64,000 bases of DNA. Origin: Pseudomonas graminis (GTDB taxonomy: Bacteria > Pseudomonadota > Gammaproteobacteria > Pseudomonadales > Pseudomonadaceae). Positions 57,796-64,000 of the stretch are shown here, in pieces. Location: NCBI RefSeq assembly GCF_001705435.1, contig NZ_MDEN01000069.1:248001-312000 (forward strand), written 5' to 3'. A model generated the notes under the pieces. It worked only from the letters and a program-made list of their open reading frames with translations, was not told the DNA's origin and did not search any database. The first letter of the stretch is position 1, and every line of letters starts with the position of its first letter. The translations under genes were made by a program, and so were the position numbers.

Positions 57796-59151
57796 TCAGA
57801 ACTCGTGGTCGGCGTTGTCCGGGTTCAGGTCGGTGATGCCCAGCTTGCCGGCCGCTTGCTCGATGGCCCCGGTCTGTTTGACCAACGCAGCAATGGCGTT
57901 GCGCACCACTTCGTTGCCTGCTGTATTGCCGGCCGCGATGAGCTGGTCGAAATGCTCGCCCTTGTTGGCGTGGTCGACGATGACCTGCAGCTTTGCTTGG
58001 GTCGCGTCGAGGTCGGCACGAACGGTCTGGTCGGTCGCAGCGTCGGCCTTGGCCACCAGCGAAGACAGGCTTGGGCCAGTCACTTTGCTGCCGTCGACGC
58101 GGGTGTACTCGCCTAGGTAAACGTTGCGGATGCCCAGACCGTTGTAGAAGTGCGAGTTGTGGGTGTTGTCACTGAAGCAATCGTGCTCGTCCTCGCTGGA
58201 ATTGGCCTCCAGCGCGACTTTCATGCGTTCGCCTGCCAGTTCACCCAGCGACAGGCTGCCCATGCCGAAGAGCATTTTGCGCAGTCCGCTCTCGGCGGAT
58301 TCTGCTTCCAGCGTGGCGCGGTAGTTGTCGGCGACGCCCGGTTTCCAGTTGTTGACCATTTCTTCGAGGTCGCTCACCAGCAGGTCGGTGACGGCCTTCA
58401 GGTAGGCGCGACGGCGGTCGTTGTGGCCGCCGGTGCCGCCCTGGCCTTCGATGTAGTCGCTGGCCGGACGCTCGCCGGCGCCCGGGCCGGTGCCGTGCAG
58501 GTCCTGGCCCCAGAGCAGGAATTCGATGGCGTGGTAACCGGTCGCCACGTTGGCTTCCGAACCGCCGAGCTCGTTCAGGCTGGCGAGTTTTTCAGGGGTG
58601 ATTTCGCTGACGTCGACTTTGTCCTCACCCACTTGCACGGACGTGTTGGCGATGATGTTGGCAGTCGCGCCCGGGTTGCCCAGTGCGTGCTGGTAATCCT
58701 TGGCGACGTAGTCGATCAAGCCTTCGTCCAGCGGCCATGCGTTCACCTGACCTTCCCAGTCATCGATGATGGTGTTGCCGAAGCGGAACACTTCGCTCTG
58801 CATGTAAGGCACCCGCGCCGCGACCCACGCTGCACGCGCTGCTTTCAGGGTCTGGTCATTGGGGGTGGCGAGGAAAGCGTCGACTGCCGTGCTGAGGGTT
58901 TTGGCAGTGGATTCGGCGTCGCTGAAGACGGCAAATACCATGTTGGCGTAGTTGGCGACCACTGCTTTGGTGGCGGCTTCGCTGGACTGGGTCGGTGCAG
59001 CGGCGGGGGTCGGCGCTGTGGCTGGGGCGGCGGCTGCGGCAGGTGCCGGGGCAGGCGCTGCAGCGGCGGGTTTGTCCTTGCCTTGATCACAACCGGCCAG
59101 AGCAATAGCGACAGCCAGCAGACTTGCGGTTGCCAGGGGCATACGAATCAT
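57796..59151 (-). CDS. icmP: Imelysin-family lipoprotein (IcmP-like, M75)
   Basis: 451-residue lipoprotein. MIRMPLATASLLAVAIALAGC gives lipobox Cys21, followed by an Ala/Pro-rich linker (about 28-58) and an imelysin domain with an intact GxHxxE signature, GYHAIE (His207, Glu210). The P. aeruginosa homologue is the insulin-cleaving metalloproteinase IcmP; others are iron-regulated and bind metal. ATG 59151 has AGGA seven bases upstream; ATGs further up are in frame but do not give a signal peptide start. A Fur-box-like sequence lies 62 bases upstream. Confidence 0.88.
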   Translation of the reverse strand: MIRMPLATASLLAVAIALAGCDQGKDKPAAAAPAPAPAAAAAPATAPTPAAAPTQSSEAATKAVVANYANMVFAVFSDAESTAKTLSTAVDAFLATPNDQTLKAARAAWVAARVPYMQSEVFRFGNTIIDDWEGQVNAWPLDEGLIDYVAKDYQHALGNPGATANIIANTSVQVGEDKVDVSEITPEKLASLNELGGSEANVATGYHAIEFLLWGQDLHGTGPGAGERPASDYIEGQGGTGGHNDRRRAYLKAVTDLLVSDLEEMVNNWKPGVADNYRATLEAESAESGLRKMLFGMGSLSLGELAGERMKVALEANSSEDEHDCFSDNTHNSHFYNGLGIRNVYLGEYTRVDGSKVTGPSLSSLVAKADAATDQTVRADLDATQAKLQVIVDHANKGEHFDQLIAAGNTAGNEVVRNAIAALVKQTGAIEQAAGKLGITDLNPDNADHEF

Positions 59152-59212
59152 GACGGAATCCTGCATCGAGAAGAGGTGTAAACGGTGGCGAACGCCAAAA
59201 AATGCTGCGCCA

Positions 59213-59233
59213 TAATGCGAAAGATTTGCATTC
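59213..59233 (-). promoter_or_regulatory. Fur-box-like sequence upstream of icmP
   Basis: On the - strand GAATGCAAATCTTTCGCATTA, an imperfect palindrome around the central C. It differs at only three positions from GAATGATAATCATTCGCATT, which is of the type seen at pseudomonad Fur sites. Confidence 0.5.
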
Positions 59234-59366
59234 GGTGTAAAGGCCATTTGCCCAGGCAGTCTGAGGGAGATATTTCAAGCTGTTTCAAGGGAGAGGTAAG
59301 GTGCCGCGTCGCAATGGCGAGGGGGAATCCGCGCAACGGCTGCCTCTTCGTCGCAAGGCAGGCGTG

Positions 59367-61418
59367 CTACAGCGCCTCGCTGTGAGTGCGCTGGGCTTGC
59401 TTGAGGTAAACCAGCAGTTCCCGCGCCGGCAGCGGCTTGCTGTAAAAATAGCCCTGACCTTCGTGGCAACCCTCGGAAATGATGTACGCCTCTTGCTCGG
59501 CGGTCTCCACACCCTCGGCAATCACCTGCATGCCCAGGCTTTTGCCAAGCTGGATGATGGCGCGCACGATCGTCGCGTCGTCATCGTCGTCGAGCAAATC
59601 CTGCACGAAGCTCTTGTCGATCTTGATCTTGTCCAGCGGCAGGCTTTTCAGATAACTCAGCGATGAATAACCGGTGCCGAAGTCATCAATGGCGATCAAC
59701 GCCCCGGAGCGGCGCAGGCTCAACAGGTGCTGGGCGGCGGTGGTGATGTCTTCCATCAGGCCGGTTTCGGTGACTTCAAGCTCCAGACTGCGGGGCGGCA
59801 AGCGGTAGATCTGCAGCAGGTTGTTCACCACCCGCGGCAATTCGGCGTGGTGCAGCTGCACGGTGGACAGGTTCACCGCCATGCGCAGGTCGCTGAAGCC
59901 TTGATCGTGCCATTCGCGCAGCTGTTTGCAGGCCTGATCCAGCACCCACTCGCCGATGGCGATAATGGTGCCGTTCTGCTCGGCCAACGGGATGAACAGG
60001 TCAGGGGGCACGAAGCCGTGTTCCGGGTGAATCCAGCGGATCAGTGCTTCGACGCCGACCACACTGTGGTCGCGGTAGCTGATCTGCGGCTGATAGACCA
60101 GATGAAACTGCTCGCGGGCCATGGCTTCGCGCAGGTCCTTCTCCAGCTCACGTCGACGGCGCATCTCGCTGTCGACGCTGGCGATATAAAACTGGTAGCG
60201 ATTGCGCGAGCGGGTCTTGGCCAGCGTCATGGTCTGTTCGGCTTTCTGCAGCAGCTTCTCGGTGCTGTCGCCATCTTCGGGGAACAGAGTGATGCCGATC
60301 GTGGCGCGCAACCGAATCTCTTGCTGATCAACAGCGAACGGCGCCTCCAGATCGTCGAGGATGTTCTGCGCCAGCTCGGCGGCTTCATAGGGCTGTTCGA
60401 TATCGGCCTGGACCAGCGCGAACTGGTCGCCGCCCAGACGGGCGAGGGCGCCGAGGCGTCCGCTGTGGCCGCGCAATCGATCGGCGAGGGCCAGCAGCAA
60501 CTGGTCGCCGGCCTGATAGCTGAATTGTTCGTTGATGCCTTTGAAGTCATCCAGCCCGACGCATAACACCGCGACCCGATGCTGCACCTTGCCGGCGTCG
60601 ACGAGGATTTTGTCCAGTTGCTTCTGCAGTTGCAGCCGGTTGGGCAGCCCGGTGAGGAAGTCGTATTGGGACATCCGCAACAGGCTGGATTCAGCCTCGT
60701 GGCGCAGGGTGGTGTTGCGCTCGATGGACGCCAGCAGTTGGTTGGCGGTGTTGACCCAGATCCCCAGCTCGTTTTTTTCGTGGCCTTTGAGCAGGGGCAG
60801 TTGGTGTTCGCTGGGGCGGTCGGGGTTGATGGTAGTCAGGTGCTCGATGATTCTCGACAGCGGTTTGGTCAGCAGCCAGTGGTACACCAGGTACAGGACC
60901 AGACCCAACGCCAGCGCGCGCAACACGCCGGAGATGAAGATGATCATTGAGTTGGTGAGGAAGGTTTCGCCGTAGGTGGCGGTGTCCAGGGTGATGCGCA
61001 GGTCGCCGTAGTATTCGCTGTACGGGCTGCGGCCGACCAGTTGGGTGGTGAAGCTGCGTTCCTGGCCAAGGATCAGATCGGTGAGCCAGCGGGTAGGGGT
61101 GACTTCGAGGGCGCGGGATTTCTCGGCGAGCACCGTCTCGTTGGGATGACCAATGGACGCCAGTCGCACCGCTTCGTCCTGAAACAACCCTTCGATGACC
61201 TGCATGCCCATTTCCCGGTCCAGGCTGTAGACGGCCTGTGTCGACGGGTCGCGAAACATGTCGAGGATACGCGCTGCGTCCGAAGCAACGGCCTGGCGGG
61301 TTTTGTATGCGTCGTAGACGATCTGTGCGCAACTGAGCACGACCCCCACGATCAGCGCTGAAAGCAGCACAACGCGAAGCAGCTTCACCGACAAGCTGTG
61401 TTTGAGTTCCAGCTTCAA
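59367..61418 (-). CDS. bifA: Cyclic di-GMP phosphodiesterase BifA
   Basis: 683-residue inner-membrane protein. Helices at about 13-33 and 160-180 enclose a periplasmic sensor region; HAMP-like linker; GGDEF domain about 250-410 with degenerate active site GGDQF (329-333); EAL domain about 430-675 with intact EAL (457-459, EALIRW), and DDFGTGYSSLSYLKSLP. The altered GGDEF and live EAL match BifA of P. aeruginosa, which degrades c-di-GMP and promotes swarming. Gene order (bifA-sodB) agrees. Confidence 0.93.
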   Translation of the reverse strand: MKLELKHSLSVKLLRVVLLSALIVGVVLSCAQIVYDAYKTRQAVASDAARILDMFRDPSTQAVYSLDREMGMQVIEGLFQDEAVRLASIGHPNETVLAEKSRALEVTPTRWLTDLILGQERSFTTQLVGRSPYSEYYGDLRITLDTATYGETFLTNSMIIFISGVLRALALGLVLYLVYHWLLTKPLSRIIEHLTTINPDRPSEHQLPLLKGHEKNELGIWVNTANQLLASIERNTTLRHEAESSLLRMSQYDFLTGLPNRLQLQKQLDKILVDAGKVQHRVAVLCVGLDDFKGINEQFSYQAGDQLLLALADRLRGHSGRLGALARLGGDQFALVQADIEQPYEAAELAQNILDDLEAPFAVDQQEIRLRATIGITLFPEDGDSTEKLLQKAEQTMTLAKTRSRNRYQFYIASVDSEMRRRRELEKDLREAMAREQFHLVYQPQISYRDHSVVGVEALIRWIHPEHGFVPPDLFIPLAEQNGTIIAIGEWVLDQACKQLREWHDQGFSDLRMAVNLSTVQLHHAELPRVVNNLLQIYRLPPRSLELEVTETGLMEDITTAAQHLLSLRRSGALIAIDDFGTGYSSLSYLKSLPLDKIKIDKSFVQDLLDDDDDATIVRAIIQLGKSLGMQVIAEGVETAEQEAYIISEGCHEGQGYFYSKPLPARELLVYLKQAQRTHSEAL

Positions 61419-61567
61419 ATGGCCATTCCTTCATCCATGCTGATAGCGGCCTGACTGTGTGCACGCACGGGCAATGCAGGCATTCGGATCAGACGCGTCT
61501 GGCTTGCGCCTGACCCCATCAATCGGGAAAACACTTAACAGGCAGACCACTCAGGCTAACCGTACTG

Positions 61568-61594
61568 TGTCGGTCGTCCGCGGGAAGAACTTGA
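61568..61594 (-). promoter_or_regulatory. Candidate FliA (sigma28) promoter of bifA
   Basis: On the - strand TCAAGTTC, 11 bases, GACCGACA. This is close in layout to sigma28 promoters (TAAAGTTT-N11-GCCGATAA; pseudomonad sites often have TCAAG). About 150 bases before the bifA ATG. Confidence 0.45.
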
Positions 61595-61676
61595 GCCCAG
61601 CCGTTTGAATCAGCACGAAATTTGATATTAGTCGGCTATCGCTTCCAGACAATACATAAACGACAAACAGAAGGCG

Positions 61677-61709
61677 AAAAAAAAAACCGGACGTGCCGGG
61701 CTTTTTTTT
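61677..61709 (-). terminator. Intrinsic terminator after sodB
   Basis: CCGG, loop ACGTG, CCGG core flanked by a long A run and a T run on both sides; on the - strand it ends in ten T. Confidence 0.8.
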
Positions 61710-61730
61710 ATTCGAGCATTCAAGCATTCA

Positions 61731-62327
61731 TCAGGCGGTGAAGCTTTTGCCTTCGAACTGCTCGGCAACGAACTTCCAGTTGACCAGGTTCCAGAACGCC
61801 TCGACGTACTTTGGACGCAGGTTACGGTAGTCGATGTAGTAAGCGTGTTCCCAGACGTCGCACGTCAGCAGCGGGGTGTCGCCGCTGGTGATCGGGTTGC
61901 CGGCGCCGATGGTGCTGGCCAGTGCCAGGGAACCGTCAGCTTTCTTCACCAGCCAGCCCCAGCCGGAGCCGAACGTGCCGATGGAGGTCTTGCTGAATTC
62001 TTCCTTGAACTTGTCGAAGGAACCGAACGCAGCGTTGATTGCATCAGCCAGAGCGCCGGTCGGTTGGCCGCCGGCGTTTGGCGCCAGGCAGTTCCAGTAG
62101 AACGTGTGGTTCCAGACTTGAGCGGCGTTGTTGAAGATACCGCCCGAGGACGTCTTGACGATTTCTTCCAGAGTCTTGCCTTCGAACTCGGTGCCTGGCA
62201 CCAGGTTGTTCAGGTTCACGACGTAGGTGTTGTGGTGCTTGTCGTGGTGGTATTCCAGAGTTTCCTTGGAGATGTGCGGTGCCAGAGCATCATGTGCGTA
62301 CGGCAGCGGAGGCAATTCAAAAGCCAT
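61731..62327 (-). CDS. sodB: Iron superoxide dismutase SodB
   Basis: 198-residue cytoplasmic Fe-SOD that converts superoxide to peroxide and oxygen. Metal ligands lie in YHHDKHHNTYV, NHTFYWNCL, and DVWEHAYYIDYRN. The Gln in NNAAQVWNHTFYW marks the iron rather than the manganese type. ATG 62327 follows TAGGAGA and gives the family start MAFELPPLPYA; the frame runs 37 codons further upstream by chance. Confidence 0.97.
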   Translation of the reverse strand: MAFELPPLPYAHDALAPHISKETLEYHHDKHHNTYVVNLNNLVPGTEFEGKTLEEIVKTSSGGIFNNAAQVWNHTFYWNCLAPNAGGQPTGALADAINAAFGSFDKFKEEFSKTSIGTFGSGWGWLVKKADGSLALASTIGAGNPITSGDTPLLTCDVWEHAYYIDYRNLRPKYVEAFWNLVNWKFVAEQFEGKSFTA

Positions 62328-62433
62328 GGTAATTCTCCTAATCAGGTCAGTTGCGGTTTGCGCAAGGCCGATCACGGGCGGCCAGACAGAACTTACGCTG
62401 GCGAGTTTGTACTCTTTGCAGCGCAGGGGCTGG

Positions 62434-62442
62434 ATCATAGCA
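62434..62442 (-). promoter_or_regulatory. Candidate extended -10 promoter of sodB
   Basis: On the - strand TGCTATGAT, an extended -10 element about 107 bases before the sodB ATG. No Fur-box match is clear here. Confidence 0.45.
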
Positions 62443-62529
62443 CCGGCCCCGGACCTTAACCACGCAACAACAGTGTGGGATAGAGGTTCCAGAGCATTGC
62501 GCTGAAAGCGTAGTGGCAGGCTTGGGTTT

Positions 62530-63132
62530 TCACGCCGTTCTGATCAATTGCACCGCCACGCTGAACATCATCACCGCGACCATCAGGTCCAGCAGGCGCC
62601 AGGTGGCCGGGCGCGCGAGCCACGGCGCCAGCCAGGCGGCGCCGATCGCCAGCGTCGAAAACCACAATACCGAAGCGCTGGCTGCACCGGCCACATAGGC
62701 GCCGGGCACCGTTTGCTGCGCGCCGAGCGAGCCGATCAGCAGTACCGTGTCGAGATAAACGTGCGGGTTCAGCAAGGTCACCGCCAGGGCGGTCAGCAAT
62801 ACCGCGCGGCGTGACCGCTGGCCGTCGGTGTCGCCGTTGGCGAGGCTCTGCGGTGACAACGCGCGGCGCAAAGCCATGGCGCCGTACCACAGCAGAAACA
62901 CCACTCCGCCCCAGCGCGCCACCGCCAGAAGCGTCGGGTTGTGGGCCAGCACATTGGCCAGCCCGAACACGCCGGCGGCCACCAACAGGGCGTCGCACAC
63001 GATGCACAGCAAGGCCACGGACAGGTGGTGTTCGCGACGCAGACTTTGCGCCAGCACGTAAGCGTTCTGGTTGCCGATGGCCATGATCAGCCCGAGGGAA
63101 ACCAACAGGCCATTGAGGTAGCTTTGCCACAT
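62530..63132 (-). CDS. argO: LysE-type amino-acid exporter ArgO
   Basis: 200-residue inner-membrane exporter of basic amino acids with about six helices. LysE/ArgO signatures: GLLVSLGLIMAIGNQNAYVLAQSLRREH at the N-terminus and TLLNPHVYLDTVLLIGSLGAQ. It lies near argP (63674), its usual regulator, encoded divergently, which supports the identification over RhtB-type relatives. Confidence 0.92.
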   Translation of the reverse strand: MWQSYLNGLLVSLGLIMAIGNQNAYVLAQSLRREHHLSVALLCIVCDALLVAAGVFGLANVLAHNPTLLAVARWGGVVFLLWYGAMALRRALSPQSLANGDTDGQRSRRAVLLTALAVTLLNPHVYLDTVLLIGSLGAQQTVPGAYVAGAASASVLWFSTLAIGAAWLAPWLARPATWRLLDLMVAVMMFSVAVQLIRTA

Positions 63133-63168
63133 GATGTCGGGCCTCGATCAGTTCAGGGATGGATGGGA

Positions 63169-63567
63169 TCAGGCGCTCGTCGCCAGTGCGCGCAACGTGC
63201 TCATGGCCTCCAGCGCGTCGTCCTTACCCACGAAAAGATGGTCGTGGTAAAAGCCCGCGACCACGTTGCAACTGATGCCCGCCTGCCCCAGGGCGCTGGC
63301 GAACGCGGCGGTCAGTCCGACGGCCGCGAGTGAGGAATGGACGGTCAGGGTGATCCAGGCCATGACGTAATCGCTGGCCAGGCCCAAGTGCTGCGCCTGG
63401 CTGCGTTCAAGTATGACGGTCAGGCCTTCACGTTCCCGGAAGCTGCCGATCACCTCGACACCTTGCACGTGGCTGCTGTCAGCCACGGTGCAGAACACGT
63501 AATCACCTTCGTTCAGTTCGGGGTCCATGCTGCGCAGCAACGCGCTGAGGGAGGTTTCGCCAGTCAT
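63169..63567 (-). CDS. ACT-domain-containing protein
   Basis: 132-residue small protein of the ACT/CASTOR-like type with two ACT-like halves: GDYVFCTVADSSHVQGVEVIGSFREREGLTVILER and WITLTVHSSLAAVGLTAAFASALGQAGISCNVVAGFYHDHLFV. ACT domains bind amino acids, so a link to argO/argP is likely. It is 36 bases upstream of argO on the same strand, hence probably one operon. Confidence 0.88.
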   Translation of the reverse strand: MTGETSLSALLRSMDPELNEGDYVFCTVADSSHVQGVEVIGSFREREGLTVILERSQAQHLGLASDYVMAWITLTVHSSLAAVGLTAAFASALGQAGISCNVVAGFYHDHLFVGKDDALEAMSTLRALATSA

Positions 63568-63673
63568 TGATATTCGCCGTTTGTTGAGGTGGGCATCAGT
63601 CAGTGGTGGCGATTGTCAGTCGAGAGCGAGTATAAGAAAAACCAATAAAGCTCATCACCCATTAGAGAAACTG

Positions 63674-64000
63674 ATGTTCGACTACAAGTTGCTTTCCGCG
63701 CTGGCAGCGGTGATCGAGCAAGCCGGCTTCGAGCGTGCTGCGCACGTGCTTGGCCTTTCGCAGTCGGCGGTGTCCCAGCGCATCAAGCTGCTGGAAGCGC
63801 GGGTCGGCCAGCCAGTACTGGTCCGGGCGACGCCGCCCACGCCGACAGACATCGGCCGGCGCTTGCTCAACCATGTCCAGCAGGTGCGCTTGCTGGAGCG
63901 GGATCTGCAAAGCGTGGTGCCCGCGCTGGACGAAGGCGGCATGCCCGAGCGCCTGCGCATCGCACTGAACGCCGACAGCCTGGCGACCTGGTGGGCCCTC
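63674..64000 (+). CDS. argP: LysR-family regulator ArgP (IciA), 3' truncated by window edge
   Basis: First 109 codons. Winged-helix DNA-binding domain at about 2-60: FDYKLLSALAAVIEQAGFERAAHVLGLSQSAVSQRIKLLEARVGQPVLVR, the typical N-terminus of ArgP, which controls argO in response to arginine and lysine. The effector-binding domain begins about residue 90 (MPERLRIALNADSLATWW). It is divergent from the ACT-protein/argO operon, as expected for its target. The rest lies beyond the window. Confidence 0.93.
   Translation, partial: MFDYKLLSALAAVIEQAGFERAAHVLGLSQSAVSQRIKLLEARVGQPVLVRATPPTPTDIGRRLLNHVQQVRLLERDLQSVVPALDEGGMPERLRIALNADSLATWWAL

Larger units (their letters stand above)
61419..61730. 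other. Intergenic region between bifA and sodB
   Basis: 312 bases without a gene: the bifA leader with the candidate FliA promoter at 61568-61594, an A/T-rich stretch around 61615-61665, and the sodB terminator. Confidence 0.6.

Noticed and set aside
1..64000. CRISPR arrays, tRNA genes, rRNA genes, prophage or insertion sequences
   Set aside because: Looked for regularly spaced repeats, CCA-ended cloverleafs, integrase or transposase frames; none seen.

Overview
The window is a stretch of Pseudomonas chromosome, most like the fluorescens/syringae side of the genus. The grounds are the codon use and GC-rich composition, the gene order (which follows my memory of P. aeruginosa PA4427 down to PA4363), the 222-residue protein after colRS (the size of 'orf222' described in P. 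fluorescens), and several families of Pseudomonas REP palindromes. It holds no rRNA, tRNA, prophage, CRISPR array or intact insertion sequence. Almost all of it is conserved core genome. Species cannot be fixed from the sequence alone.

Region 1 (1-5.5 kb) is envelope and housekeeping: the end of sspB, dolP-gmhA, yraN-lpoA, rsmI, and the RNase P RNA gene rnpB. Region 2 (5.7-23.7 kb) is a complete division and cell-wall (dcw) cluster: mraZ-rsmH-ftsL-ftsI-murE-murF-mraY-murD-ftsW-murG-murC-ddlB-ftsQ-ftsA-ftsZ-lpxC. It has a sigma70-type promoter followed by three TGGNN MraZ boxes, and nearly every early junction overlaps. Region 3 (24-31.5 kb) is dciA (opposite strand), secA, argJ, a GST, a Nudix-ThiE-like fusion and a PduO-type adenosyltransferase. 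Region 4 (31.5-43.4 kb) holds a PAS histidine kinase, a PanE-like reductase, yajQ, an MscS channel, ampG, an alkyltransferase-like protein, a DUF481 protein, a HugZ-like protein, fxsA and groESL.

Region 5 (43.4-53.1 kb) starts with a cluster of palindromic repeats. A PAP2 phosphatase gene diverges from colR-colS, which is followed by a methyltransferase, an InaA-type lipopolysaccharide kinase and a small exported protein, and then by the RND pump mexV-mexW. An identical 13-base T-tract motif lies upstream of both the PAP2 gene and the methyltransferase gene and is a good candidate for a ColR site. Region 6 (53.2-59.2 kb) is a set of export-signal-bearing proteins that looks like an iron or metal handling system: two imelysin-family proteins, a di-haem oxidoreductase and a DUF1513 propeller protein. 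A Fur-box-like sequence precedes the first gene, and a gene for a two-repeat AP2-like protein is inserted. Region 7 (59.4-64 kb) is bifA (c-di-GMP phosphodiesterase), sodB, argO, an ACT-domain protein and the start of argP.

No wholly new multi-gene system stands out. The best leads are the imelysin/di-haem/DUF1513 locus with its AP2-like insertion, the putative ColR operator pair, the small exported protein coupled to the LPS kinase, and a 129-bp dispersed repeat with twin hairpins that occurs twice, 20 kb apart, each time ending in the same REP pair.
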